Shown: piece after piece, positions 17,196 through 27,100 of the stretch
Numbering within the stretch: the first letter of the stretch is position 1
Layout of the letters: each line of letters opens with the position of its first letter
NCBI GenBank assembly: GCA_002383605.1
Contig: DFYK01000098.1
Span: forward strand, 5,213 to 33,862
DNA: 28,650 bases
Source of the DNA: Proteiniphilum sp. UBA4084
GTDB lineage: Bacteria; Bacteroidota; Bacteroidia; Bacteroidales; Dysgonomonadaceae
Direction: 5' to 3'
Made by a program: the position numbers and the translations under genes
Notes under the pieces: model-generated
Databases searched by the model: none
The model's input: only the letters and a program-made list of their open reading frames with translations
What the model was told of the DNA's origin: nothing

Positions 17196-18950
17196 CTATT
17201 TTACAACCGGACGAATATTCCACCTTTCTTTAAAAGCAGGTCCGTTATCTTCATTCTTGTTTGCTGAGTTGCCTACAAGGTTGGGGTTGGCATTCAACGT
17301 AGATTGAAAGATGGGAAAATATTCATGTCCTTTATAGTAGTACTGAAATGAAGAGGCACTGGCCGTCTCGGCAGTGAGCACTTCGGTGGAGGCTGTCCCG
17401 TCAAGTTTATAATAGCCATGTTCAATCAACTGACTCATACGACCCTGATCGTAGAAGAAGCCCCAACGAAGCAGATCGATACCGCGACCGTTTTCACAAC
17501 CAAATTCTTTGGGTCGTTCCACATTTGCGATCTGTTCGAACAGTGCATCGGCAGAGGGGAAGTCGGAAAGTTTCAGATCTTTGAGTGCAACGCGCCTCCG
17601 GACTTCATTGATGTAGTTGATGGCCGTCTGGGTTGGTCCGTTGATTTCATTTTCGCATTCTGCTGCTCTCAGCAACACATCGCTGTATCGCATCAGGCGC
17701 AGGTTAACGCCACAATGCAAGCCATTGGTAATGGAACTGTAGATGTTGTTCCTTGCATTGGTGAACTTGGCGATGGAGATACCACCCTGCGCATTGTTCG
17801 AAAGCGGTGTCTGCGTTATCTCATTTTTATAAACCACGTTGCTGCGCGGATCACCGTTTGGATAGGCGGCCGTTTTCTGGCCTGTGTAGCTGCTGTATGC
17901 GTCTTCGTATGTAACCAGAGTCCAGTACAGACGGGGATCGATACGACCATCGGTAGAACTCTCTTTTTTGAACAGGTTATACAACCAGGGAGATCCGGCC
18001 AGGTCACCCCAGCTACCCAGTTGCTGAGAGGCATAGTTACTCTCCACTGCATGGCCCTGCGTGGCCTGAGAGCTTATGTTCACAGGGGTCCACTCTTCGT
18101 CGGTGCCCCCTGTGCCATAGTCCATGAACTGCACTTCAAAGAGGCTCTCCACGTTATTCTCATAAGCAGCTCCCTCCCTGAAATTATCACCATAGTCGGC
18201 TGTAAGCGCATAATGCCCATACTTACCAGTGATGATATCTTTCAGTATGGCATATGCCTCATTAAATTTATGCCGAAACATGAGTGCACGTGCCATATAA
18301 CCGGCAGCGGCACCACTTGTGGCACGCCCCTTGGCCCATTCGCCTCCTTTGTCGCGCGAGGGTAACATCTCCATTGCTTTGGCAAAATCGGCCTCAATCT
18401 GGTCAAACACCTCATCCTGCGTATTGTTGGATGCATACATGGTGTTGATGTTGGAATAAGATGCATAGTCTGTGATCAGCGGCACAGTCTGATAATAGGT
18501 CGACAGGTGATAGTATGCCAAAGCCCTGAGGAAAAGGGACTGTCCGGCGATCTGGTTGTACGAGTCCTGCGACATCTCCACAAGATCCACTTTCGACAAC
18601 ACGAAGTTGGAACGGTTCACCACATGGTACCAGTCGCGCCAGATCCATTGGTCTCCAATCTCAATGGTACCCGGAGAATTGAGGTTGTCATACTCAAGAT
18701 ACCACTGCTGCGATGAATTCCATACTTCGTCGCCACGCACGGCATCCATCGTGTAGCCAACCCGGGCAAACGATCCTTCGAGGCGAATGCGGTTATAACA
18801 TGCGATAACCGCCTCCTGAAGTTCCGACTCCGAATCGCCGAAATCGTAGGTGGTCTGATTGTTCGGATTCACCACATTGAGCGCATCGTTGCAGGCCGAA
18901 AAGCCTCCGATAATCGCCAACATGACAAGAATGATATATAAATTTTTCAT
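17196..18950 (-). CDS. susD-like: SusD-like RagB/SusD surface lipoprotein (PUL-2)
   Basis: 584 aa, usual size. The signal peptide ends in GFSAC (Cys20), followed by NDALN. The helical core contains VVNRSNFVLSKVD and GQSLFLRALAYYHLSTYYQTVPLI. The C-terminal part contains LMRYSDVLLRAAECENE, ERPKEFGCENGRGIDLLRWGF and GHEYFPIFQSTLNANPNL. It caps the SusC transporter and binds the imported oligosaccharide. The gene lies 22 bp after SusC, and the neighbouring endo-arabinanase suggests arabino-oligosaccharide as ligand (inference). It shows little resemblance to the PUL-1 SusD apart from family signatures, so the two loci are not a recent duplication. Confidence 0.96.
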   Translation of the reverse strand: MKNLYIILVMLAIIGGFSACNDALNVVNPNNQTTYDFGDSESELQEAVIACYNRIRLEGSFARVGYTMDAVRGDEVWNSSQQWYLEYDNLNSPGTIEIGDQWIWRDWYHVVNRSNFVLSKVDLVEMSQDSYNQIAGQSLFLRALAYYHLSTYYQTVPLITDYASYSNINTMYASNNTQDEVFDQIEADFAKAMEMLPSRDKGGEWAKGRATSGAAAGYMARALMFRHKFNEAYAILKDIITGKYGHYALTADYGDNFREGAAYENNVESLFEVQFMDYGTGGTDEEWTPVNISSQATQGHAVESNYASQQLGSWGDLAGSPWLYNLFKKESSTDGRIDPRLYWTLVTYEDAYSSYTGQKTAAYPNGDPRSNVVYKNEITQTPLSNNAQGGISIAKFTNARNNIYSSITNGLHCGVNLRLMRYSDVLLRAAECENEINGPTQTAINYINEVRRRVALKDLKLSDFPSADALFEQIANVERPKEFGCENGRGIDLLRWGFFYDQGRMSQLIEHGYYKLDGTASTEVLTAETASASSFQYYYKGHEYFPIFQSTLNANPNLVGNSANKNEDNGPAFKERWNIRPVVK

Positions 18951-18972
18951 ATGATTTTATATTTTTTCTATT

Positions 18973-21900
18973 TCAAAATGAGATATTTACGCCGAACATA
19001 ACGCTACGGGGAGTGGGATACGAGGAGTAGTTGTAGCCGGGTGTGAAGGTACCACCGGCAAAATCCACATTATAACCCCTGTATTTGGTGAATGTGACCA
19101 GATTCTGACCCGAAGCATATACACGTACATTATTCACATAGCCGTTGAACCATTTGTCGGGGAAGTTATAACCCAGCGTGACATTACCAATCTTCAAATA
19201 GGTTGCATCCTGCAAAAAGCGTTCAGTGAACATGTCATTGGTGATTGAACCGGTCGATTTATACGCGATGCGGGGTACATCGGTATCCATGTTATCCGGA
19301 GTCCAGGCATTCAGTAGTTCAACACTCTTGTTGAGCGTACCGTATGAGCTGCGCAAGGTGACATCAACGAAATCAACCACTTTAAAACCGGCAGCTCCAT
19401 AAGTCGATAAGCTCAAATCGAAACCTTTCCATTCAACACGCGCATTCAGTCCAAAATGAACCTTGGGTATGCCACTACCCAGGTATGTACGGTCTTCATT
19501 GGTGATTTCGCCGTCGTTATTGAGATCGGCGTAGGCCACATCACCGGGTTGTGCTCCGGGCTGATTGATGTAGATACCCTCGGCATTGACACGGTTGTCG
19601 ATCTCTGCCTGCGACTGGAAGATTCCATCATATACATAACCATAGAAGGAACCCACTTCACGACCCACCTCCGTACGGCTGTATCCATCGGTACGCGGTT
19701 CGCCCGAGACACCCAGCTTCGTCACCTTGTTGTTAAGGGTGGAGAAGTTGGCAGAAATATCATATTTCACCGCATTGTGGCGGTTGCGATAGTTTACAAG
19801 AAACTCAAGACCTGAATTTTCCATGGTCGCCGCGTTCATGGTGACGGTTGCGTTGGTAGCCCCGGCATTGGCTGGCACGGCTACACTATAGAGCAGGTCC
19901 TCTGATGTTGATTTATACCAGTCGACTGTGAACTCCAGCTGATTATTGAACATGCCCAGATCAAGACCCACATCGAGCATCTTCTTCTTTTCCCATCGGA
20001 TGGCTGTATTTACATAATTGGAAATGGACGAACCGGTAACTTTATTATTCCCAAAACTATAGGTATAGTCTCCTCTCGCCATCACATCCATATATTGATA
20101 TTCACCAATGTTCTCGTTACCGAGTTCACCATAGCTTCCGCGAAGCTTGAGCAGGTTGATGAGCGAAGGATCAACAGGAAAGAAGTTTTCACGTTCAATT
20201 CGCCATCCTGCCGATACCGACGGGAACCAACCCCAACGATCGTTTGCTGAAAGACGGCTGGAACCATCGCGGCGCACAGTTGCCGAAAGGAGATATTTCT
20301 CATCGAAATTGTAGTTGATCCTGCCGATATAGGAAGCCAGCACATGTTCGCTTTCGTAGGTTGTGGCCGAAGTCTCCTCGGCATTATTTACCTGCAGATA
20401 GTAGGGTTCGGGCAGGTTTACACCTTTACCCGCAAGTGTGTGGTAGAGTTCCCGCTGGAAGGTCTGACCCGCGACCATATTGAGATGGTTTCGACCGAAC
20501 TTCCCGTCATAGGTCAACAGGTTTTCCACCAGTGCATCACTGTAATTGCGATAACCTTGCGACAGGGTCTCGTTGCTTTTCGACAAATAGTTGGTGGTAC
20601 TCTGAATAAATGCAGGTACAAAGGTAAAATCCTTGGCAAAAGTCTTGCTGTAGGAGAGGTTTAGTTTGTAATCGAGCTTGTGGTTTTTGCTTTCACGACC
20701 AAACATATCGATGAGATCCACGTTTGCCGAACCGGAGGCTACAATTCGGTCTACAACAGCGTTTCTTTCCAGGAGGCTGTTGGTGAGCAGCACGTTGGTC
20801 ACGCGCAGGTCGCCATGTACATCGTCATAATAAGTACCAAAACCGTAAGAGTCATAGCTGTATTGTGATGCAGCCGAAATTTTGTCATCGAGCACCCAGG
20901 TCGACTCATCATATGCCTTGATGGTGGGCGGCAAAAGCAGTGCCGATGCCATGACCGGGTACTGCGCACCATAGAGGCCCTGAACATACTCGTTGGCATT
21001 GCTGAGCGCCATGTTATCCTGATCGCTGTGGCTATAGACTACGTTTGTTTGAATCTTCACAAACTTCACATCCATGCTATTGTTAATGCGGGCAGTGTAA
21101 CGGTCGAAGTTGGGACCGGCACCTACCATGGTACCCTCCTGGCTGAAATAGTCGAGGCCTATGTTGTAGGTATTGTTGAGTCCTCCACCGGAGATATTGA
21201 CGTTGTGATTCTGGCGGATACCTGTCTTGAATGCTTCGTTGAACCAGTTGGTGTTCACCACACTGGGATCGACATACTTTTCACTGGAAGGATTGTATCC
21301 TGCAGGAACATCCATGCCACTGTTGTGATACGCCATGGTGATGTACGATCCATACTGGCTGGCATCCATCACATCATACACGCCACTGTGTACCTGATCG
21401 ACACCCATGTAGCCGCTGTAATCAATCTTCATGGGTTTGTTGCGGGCGCCCTGCTTCGTGGTGATGATCACCACCCCATTGGCGGCACGTGAACCGTAGA
21501 TGGCTGCCGCAGATGCATCCTTCAGCACCTGGAGTGTTTCAATGTCGTTTGGTGAAAAGTCGCGTATGGTTGTCCCCATGGGTACGCCATCTACAACATA
21601 GAGGGGGGCAGTGCTGCCAAACGAACCGAAACCACGGATACGTACCGTGGGGTCCGCTCCTGGCTGTCCGTCAGATGTAATCTGCACACCGGCAATTTTA
21701 CCTTCCAGCATGGTTGAGATGTTTGAGTGAGATACCTTCTTCATCTCGTCGGTGTTGACGATGGCCACAGATCCGGTAAGGTCCACCTTCCGTTGTGTAC
21801 CATAGCCAATCACCACCACCTGTTCTAATTCGGTTAAATCGGAAACCAGCGTAATGACGCCGAGATCGGTCTTCCCACCCACGGCCAGTTCAACACTTTT

Positions 21901-22179
21901 GTGTCCCACAAAAGAAACAATCAACGTGGCATCGGCAGGAACAGGGAGTGAGAAATTACCGTCGAAATCGGTAACGGTACCGGTCGTGGTCCCCTTTTGT
22001 TGCAGGGTGGCACCCGGCAGCGGCTCACCCGATTCGTCCACTACTTTTCCTTTCACGGTGATCACGCGCGTCTGCATTGTACGTAACTCACTGGCGTTGC
22101 CCGTACCTTCTGCGTAGGTAGCCGGCATGAGAGCCAGGAATCCCAACAGGATTACAATGGTATAAATTGTATGTTTCAT
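18973..22179 (-). CDS. susC-like: SusC-like TonB-dependent outer-membrane transporter (PUL-2)
   Basis: 1068 aa. After a signal peptide (about 1-23) come a CarboxypepD_reg-like domain (about 39-112; VKGKVVDESGEPLPGATL, TGTVTDFDGNFSL), the linker LEQVVVIGYGTQRKVDLTGSV (118-138 region) and a plug with IRGFGSFGS, PLYVVDGVPMGT and LKDASAAAIYGSRAANGVVIITTK (about 140-242). The barrel ends in SVMFGVNISF. The DLNNDGEITNEDR loop is the usual SusC metal-site-like segment. It is the energised import channel, with the SusD gene 22 bp downstream. The ATG at 22179 lies 21 bp after the stop of the preceding lipoprotein gene, so the operon is tight. Confidence 0.97.
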   Translation of the reverse strand: MKHTIYTIVILLGFLALMPATYAEGTGNASELRTMQTRVITVKGKVVDESGEPLPGATLQQKGTTTGTVTDFDGNFSLPVPADATLIVSFVGHKSVELAVGGKTDLGVITLVSDLTELEQVVVIGYGTQRKVDLTGSVAIVNTDEMKKVSHSNISTMLEGKIAGVQITSDGQPGADPTVRIRGFGSFGSTAPLYVVDGVPMGTTIRDFSPNDIETLQVLKDASAAAIYGSRAANGVVIITTKQGARNKPMKIDYSGYMGVDQVHSGVYDVMDASQYGSYITMAYHNSGMDVPAGYNPSSEKYVDPSVVNTNWFNEAFKTGIRQNHNVNISGGGLNNTYNIGLDYFSQEGTMVGAGPNFDRYTARINNSMDVKFVKIQTNVVYSHSDQDNMALSNANEYVQGLYGAQYPVMASALLLPPTIKAYDESTWVLDDKISAASQYSYDSYGFGTYYDDVHGDLRVTNVLLTNSLLERNAVVDRIVASGSANVDLIDMFGRESKNHKLDYKLNLSYSKTFAKDFTFVPAFIQSTTNYLSKSNETLSQGYRNYSDALVENLLTYDGKFGRNHLNMVAGQTFQRELYHTLAGKGVNLPEPYYLQVNNAEETSATTYESEHVLASYIGRINYNFDEKYLLSATVRRDGSSRLSANDRWGWFPSVSAGWRIERENFFPVDPSLINLLKLRGSYGELGNENIGEYQYMDVMARGDYTYSFGNNKVTGSSISNYVNTAIRWEKKKMLDVGLDLGMFNNQLEFTVDWYKSTSEDLLYSVAVPANAGATNATVTMNAATMENSGLEFLVNYRNRHNAVKYDISANFSTLNNKVTKLGVSGEPRTDGYSRTEVGREVGSFYGYVYDGIFQSQAEIDNRVNAEGIYINQPGAQPGDVAYADLNNDGEITNEDRTYLGSGIPKVHFGLNARVEWKGFDLSLSTYGAAGFKVVDFVDVTLRSSYGTLNKSVELLNAWTPDNMDTDVPRIAYKSTGSITNDMFTERFLQDATYLKIGNVTLGYNFPDKWFNGYVNNVRVYASGQNLVTFTKYRGYNVDFAGGTFTPGYNYSSYPTPRSVMFGVNISF

Positions 22180-22200
22180 ATGATTATTTTTTCTTGATAG

Positions 22201-23916
22201 TTATTCTACAATCACAACATAAGCACCCTCTAATACGATCGCGCAAGTCAGGTCGCTACTGTCAATGGTGACACCCTCATACTTCTGGAAATGTTTTTCT
22301 CCGTTGGCGTAGGTAACGTCATAAAGTACATCGGCTTTGTTGTCACCTTTGTTTGTGACTGTGATGACCACCCTGGAGCCACTTATGTTCGATACAAATG
22401 TATCCCAGTTCCAGTTGGAGGTGGGTGTAGCTGTAGCATAGCCATTACCCCATCCGAAGTGATCCATGCGAACGACCGCATATTCGGTTTTGTCGGCTTT
22501 GCGCAGAATTGTGCTGGGGCTATGAAAGTTTTGCAGGTTGTTGGAGTAACAATACATGGTCAGCGTCTTACTTTCACCCGCTGCCACGGTATAGTCATCC
22601 GAGAAAACGGTCCACCATGCTGTGGAGAAATCACTGGCTCCTACCTGTGCGATGCCCTTCACAAGTTTCAAAGGACAAGTGGTTGTCACCGTACTTGTAG
22701 CACCCTCAAAGGTAATCACGGCATTTTGGGTACCTTCGACTGCAGGAATCTTACTGAATTTGAGACCTGAGTTGGGTAACACGCCGGTTGAACCATCCGA
22801 ATAGGTTGCCGTAACCACAAGCCCTTTCGGATTAAACACGATTGGGTCATCGCTGAAGAAATAATATTGACTGATGATCGGCAAGGTGGTAACCTCCATG
22901 CTTACAACAGGATTCGTTACTTCGATGGTATAGAATGTTGATACGGCAGGGCCATAAGCACCCTGTTTCGTCTTGCTGTAAGCCACAAGCACAGTCTTTT
23001 TTCCGATAGTCGACATATCAGGTATCACCGTAAAAGAGATGTCTTCCTTATCTACCACCTCTGAAGAGCCATCTGCGTAGGTAACCGTGGCGGAGGCATT
23101 GCCCCAGAAATCCTCGTTACCAAATTCAACAAACTCGGGAACCTCTGTCACCACAATGGAAACCGGAGCCACATCTTCAACAACCGTAACTTTTGAAGGA
23201 ATGAGGTAAGCTTTCTTCATCTCGAAATAGCTGCCGTCGGCAACCAGGAAAGCTACGATATCCTTCGCCGCAGAAACAGGCTGCTGGTAAGTCATCACCA
23301 GTTCTACGCCGTTCGTGCCCAAAGCGGTGGCAGTTACAAATACATTTCCGGTAGGCGAATGATCCACTTCCAAGGTAACACGGGCACCTTGCATGGTTTT
23401 GCGGAAGTCGTTCCAGATATCGCCATCGGTATCGGTGTCGGGATAGTTGTGGGAAACCATGGCCAGATCGAAAGGATAACCTTCAGCTGCCATGGTACCG
23501 CCCCAACCATAGGCATCGGAACGGAGTACAAAATACTCTTTATAGCCAGTGCCTGCACGATCTGCAACCTCGTTGGTCAGAGCAAGGTTCCAGTTGTTCC
23601 AGTTATTGACACCCGTGCCGTGATTCACAAAATCCAGATGCAACAGTTTGTTGGCAGGAATGGTGAAGTAATCCGAAAAGGCAACCCACCACCCTGAACT
23701 GTTATCTTCTGCACCGACAATTGCCGTAGCAATATCGATGTAAGTAGTATCGCCGGTAGAATGTTTCGCCTTTTCGGCGGCAATTGAATCGATCCTGTTT
23801 TGCAGGTCGGAGGGAGACTCAATGGAATAAATATCCAATTTCTCGCATCCGGTCAGGGCGAATACCGCCAGGATTGCGGCATAGAAAGTAAATCTCATAA
23901 ATTTTGTTGTTTTCAT
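22201..23916 (-). CDS. Surface lipoprotein with a duplicated unrecognised domain and two Ig-like domains
   Basis: 571 aa from ATG 23916. An in-frame GTG at 23934 would add six residues and is less likely. The lipobox is ALTGC (Cys24), followed by EKLD. Two copies of an approximately 155-175-residue beta-rich domain occupy about 63-238 and 419-571. They share VGAxDxSxxWWxxFSDxxT, then EYxVxRxDxxGWG, and end in a hydrophobic (D/E)G(S/A)Y strand. Aromatic pairs Trp76-Trp77 and Trp434-Trp435 could stack on sugars. Between them lie two bacterial Ig-like domains (about 249-335, ATVTYADGSSEVV; and 336-418, VTATYSDGSTGVL). First gene of PUL-2, 21 bp before SusC. A role as surface glycan-binding protein is inferred from lipidation, position and architecture. 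I do not recognise the repeated domain. Confidence 0.85.
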   Translation of the reverse strand: MKTTKFMRFTFYAAILAVFALTGCEKLDIYSIESPSDLQNRIDSIAAEKAKHSTGDTTYIDIATAIVGAEDNSSGWWVAFSDYFTIPANKLLHLDFVNHGTGVNNWNNWNLALTNEVADRAGTGYKEYFVLRSDAYGWGGTMAAEGYPFDLAMVSHNYPDTDTDGDIWNDFRKTMQGARVTLEVDHSPTGNVFVTATALGTNGVELVMTYQQPVSAAKDIVAFLVADGSYFEMKKAYLIPSKVTVVEDVAPVSIVVTEVPEFVEFGNEDFWGNASATVTYADGSSEVVDKEDISFTVIPDMSTIGKKTVLVAYSKTKQGAYGPAVSTFYTIEVTNPVVSMEVTTLPIISQYYFFSDDPIVFNPKGLVVTATYSDGSTGVLPNSGLKFSKIPAVEGTQNAVITFEGATSTVTTTCPLKLVKGIAQVGASDFSTAWWTVFSDDYTVAAGESKTLTMYCYSNNLQNFHSPSTILRKADKTEYAVVRMDHFGWGNGYATATPTSNWNWDTFVSNISGSRVVITVTNKGDNKADVLYDVTYANGEKHFQKYEGVTIDSSDLTCAIVLEGAYVVIVE

Positions 23917-24009
23917 ACGATTAAATTTTTTCACTTATTTCTTCCATTCATTGTATCGATTCACACAGGATTCGTTTCCGGTTAAAACCAGACCAATCTA
24001 TATGCGCGT

Positions 24010-24028
24010 AAAAGTTTAAGTAACTTTT
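24010..24028 (-). repeat. Short inverted repeat in the PUL-2 leader
   Basis: AAAAGTT (24010-24016) and AACTTTT (24022-24028) are perfect 7-bp arms with a 5-nt loop, about 20 nt downstream of the predicted PUL-2 start on the minus strand and about 95 bp before the first ATG. Pairing is nearly all A-T, so it is weak and may be chance. Confidence 0.35.
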
Positions 24029-24049
24029 AAAAAAATATTATAACAAGTA

Positions 24050-24076
24050 CAAAGATTTGAATAGTCAACCTAACAA
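24050..24076 (-). promoter_or_regulatory. Candidate PUL-2 promoter (TTG - 16 bp - AATCTTTG)
   Basis: On the minus strand AATCTTTG (24057 to 24050) matches the -7 consensus TAnnTTTG at all but the first base. TTG (24076 to 24074) lies 16 bp upstream, the same spacing as in the PUL-1 candidate. The predicted start is near 24045, leaving a leader of about 130 nt before ATG 23916. A weak -7 box would suit a promoter that depends on HTCS-2. Confidence 0.42.
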
Positions 24077-24105
24077 GGGTGGACAAAAAATGAAATAAGG
24101 TGGAG
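24074..24105 (-). promoter_or_regulatory. Candidate HTCS-2 binding site: 21-bp spaced direct repeats
   Basis: On the plus strand CAAGGGTGGAC (24074-24084) and TAAGGTGGAG (24096-24105) share AAGG(G)TGGA. The TGGA cores are exactly 21 bp apart, two helical turns. The proximal copy overlaps the -33 TTG of the PUL-2 promoter. AraC-family and HTCS regulators commonly bind direct repeats spaced this way, next to or over the -35 region. The site lies just after the HTCS-2 stop codon (24140). Confidence 0.45.
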
Positions 24106-24139
24106 AATTGAGCAGATCTTTATTTTTAACACCATCCGA

Positions 24140-27100
24140 TTATTTTTCCAGCAGGTTGCTGGGAGTGACGCTGAATTGTCGGGAAAAACAGCGTGTGAAG
24201 TATTTCGGGTCATTGAATCCGACTTCGTAAGCAATATCGGCGATATTCTTGTTTTTAGTTTTCTTATTCTGTAAAATGATGTTGTAGGCGAGATTAAGTC
24301 GGTATATCCGGATAAATTCACCGGCCGATTTTCCACTCAGCGCTTTTAGTTTTTTGTTCATCAAAGATTTACTCACACCCACACCATCTGCAAAGTCACT
24401 CACCTCGAAATAGGAATTTTGATAATTCTCCTTCATCACCTCCAACACCCGGTTCATAAACTTTTTGTCATTCGACTCTTCACTGATTTCCAGTGTTTCG
24501 ACCGACATCTCCTCAACAAAACGCTGCTGATACCGTTCCCGTGTCTCCAGAATATTACGGATGCGGGTGATTAACATATTTTCATCGAAAGGTTTTATGA
24601 TGTAGGAGTCAACACCCATGCGATAACTGTCGGTGCGCGCTTTCTCCGATGTTTTGGCCGTGAGCATCAGAAATGGGATATGCGAGAGGGAAAAATCCTC
24701 CTTCACCTTTTTAGAAAGCTCCAGACCATCCATTTCGGGCATCATTAAATCGCTGATGATGAAGTCCACGTGATAATGTTTCAATATCCCGAATGCTTCC
24801 ACCCCGTTGCCTGCCTCAAGCGTGTTATAATAAGGAGATAACAGGGAGCAAACATAACGGCACATATCCCTGTTGTCTTCTACAACAAGGAAGGTAAGTC
24901 TGTCCTTCTGCCAATCCCGCAGATTCTGCACATCCTGCTCTGTCGCTTCCTCGCGATTATGATGCACATCCTGCAACGATTGCGAAGGTGGGCTGATTCT
25001 GTGCAACGGCAGCATGGTCCGGAAAGAGGTGCCGTTTTTTTTGTTGTTCTTTACCCAGATAGACCCTCCCAGCGTCTCAACCACCTGTTTGGTCAGATAG
25101 AGACCTATTCCTGTGCCGCTCTGGCCGTGAACAGGATATCTCAGATGGTTCTCTGACTGATAAAAACGCCGGAAGACCTTTTCTTTATCTTCCTCAGGAA
25201 TTCCAGAACCGCTGTCCTTCACTGCGAGGTAAAGCTTGTCGCTGTTAGTTGTGTGATCCCTGCATGATTTAGCGTAGACGGTTATCTCTCCTTTGTTGGG
25301 TGTATATTTGATGGCATTCGATAACAGGTTCGTCATGATCTTGCGCAATCCTTCATCATCATAATAAAAGACCGGATCAGTCAGATGATACCTCCTCAGC
25401 AATTGTATGTTTCGGTCACCTGCCTGAAAATCGAAAGAGGAGATCACCGACTCCATGAAATCCTGAAAGTCTCCTTTTGTATAGGCCACTTCCAGTTTAT
25501 TGGATTCAATTTTACGAAAATCCATTAATTGATTGATCAGCGTTAGCAAATACCTGGAATTTCTTTCAGCAAAACTTAACTGTTCAATCACATACGGATT
25601 GGTACTTAACTTGAGTGCTCTTTCTACCGGGCCGACAATCAACGTGATGGGCGTTCTAAACTCATGTGAAATATTGGTGAAAAAGTCGAGACGCTCGGCC
25701 GTCATCCTGCGCATTTTTCGCGACATCTCAATCAGTTGCTCTTTTTGCACGGTTATTTTTTCATTTTGTGTGCTCAACAGCTGATTACGTCGGGAGAGTT
25801 CATTTTTTTGTACCGTCAGGGCACCTTTCTGCTTTTCTATTTCTTCCGTACGTTCTTCTACTATTTGCTCCAGCACCTTCTGCTTGTGTTCATAAGATCT
25901 TATTCGCCAGTAATGCAACAGGATGATGGTAAGAATGATCAACAGGAGAACCAACGTGATAAACCAGCCCGTTTTATAAAAATAGGGTTTGATTCTCACA
26001 TGGATTTGTGTCACCTCCCCCATATCAGGATGTCCTTTTGGTACATATTTAACCTCAAACAGATAATGGCTGGGGGGCAGGTTCATATAGGTTACCGTAT
26101 GCTCATTTTTCGGCAGTTCGATCCAGCTGTCGTCGTAATCCAGCAGGCGGTAAACGTAAACGTAGTTGTTTGTCGACCGAAAGTTCAGTGCCGAAAAATC
26201 GATGGAAAAAGATTTTGTTTTCTCATGAAGCACAATCTCTTTTGCTACTGAAATATCGCTGTTGATGATTTTTCCCGGGTATACTTTCTCGTTATTCACA
26301 TAAAGACCGGTCAGGGTAACGCTATATTCCATAGCATTGGAGGAGATCATTTCGGGATCGACAACCACCAGGCCGCCTAGTGTTCCAAAGTAGAGCAATC
26401 CGCTCTTCGATTTGCAATAGGCGTTCCAGTAAAACTGCCCCGATACCAGTCCATCCTCCTCGTAAAAGTTGGTGAAACTGTTATTTTTCCTGTTGTAACA
26501 GGATAATCCGTTAATCGTACTGATCCACAGATTTCCCCGGTCGTCCTCCAACAAACCCTTCACATTGTTATTAGCCAAACCATCGGAGGTCGTGTATGAT
26601 TGAAAGGTATATGATCCATCATTTTTTTCAATTCGCTTGTAAATGCCGAACCCGTCACTTCCCAGCCACAAAACACCGTCGGAATCTTCGTATATGCTTG
26701 TGATCTTGTCAACCAGTTTCAATTGCGGGTTATCGAGCTTATACCTCAAATGGACATACGAAAAATAACCGTCCTGCTGCCTGTTCAAATCGATGACATA
26801 TACCCCTTCGGCACACCCCAGCCACAACTTATGATCGCTGTCGATCATTGATCCGATGATCCCGTTGATGTTATTCGATGCGTTATCTCTGAAGGGTATC
26901 TGAAGGCTGTCACTTTCCAGATCGTAAAAAAAGAGACCCTGATTCGTTCCAATCCACATACCCTTGTTACGCATGTCGTAGGAGAGCGCGCCAACAAAAT
27001 CGGGTAAATATTGCGGATATTGAACCGAATTGATGTATTGAACAGGTAGTTTGTCGGGATGTGTCATGTCAAGCAGGGTCACTCCCAGTCCCCAGGTACC

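Noticed and set aside
17418..18365. Long open frame (315 codons) on the plus strand opposite SusD of PUL-2
   Set aside because: It is fully antisense to a confident SusD gene. The translation is Cys/His/Val-rich with no domain pattern, and no promoter or start region is seen.
21028..21492. Open frame on the plus strand opposite SusC of PUL-2
   Set aside because: It is a shadow of the conserved SusC coding sequence with low-complexity His/Val/Ile composition.
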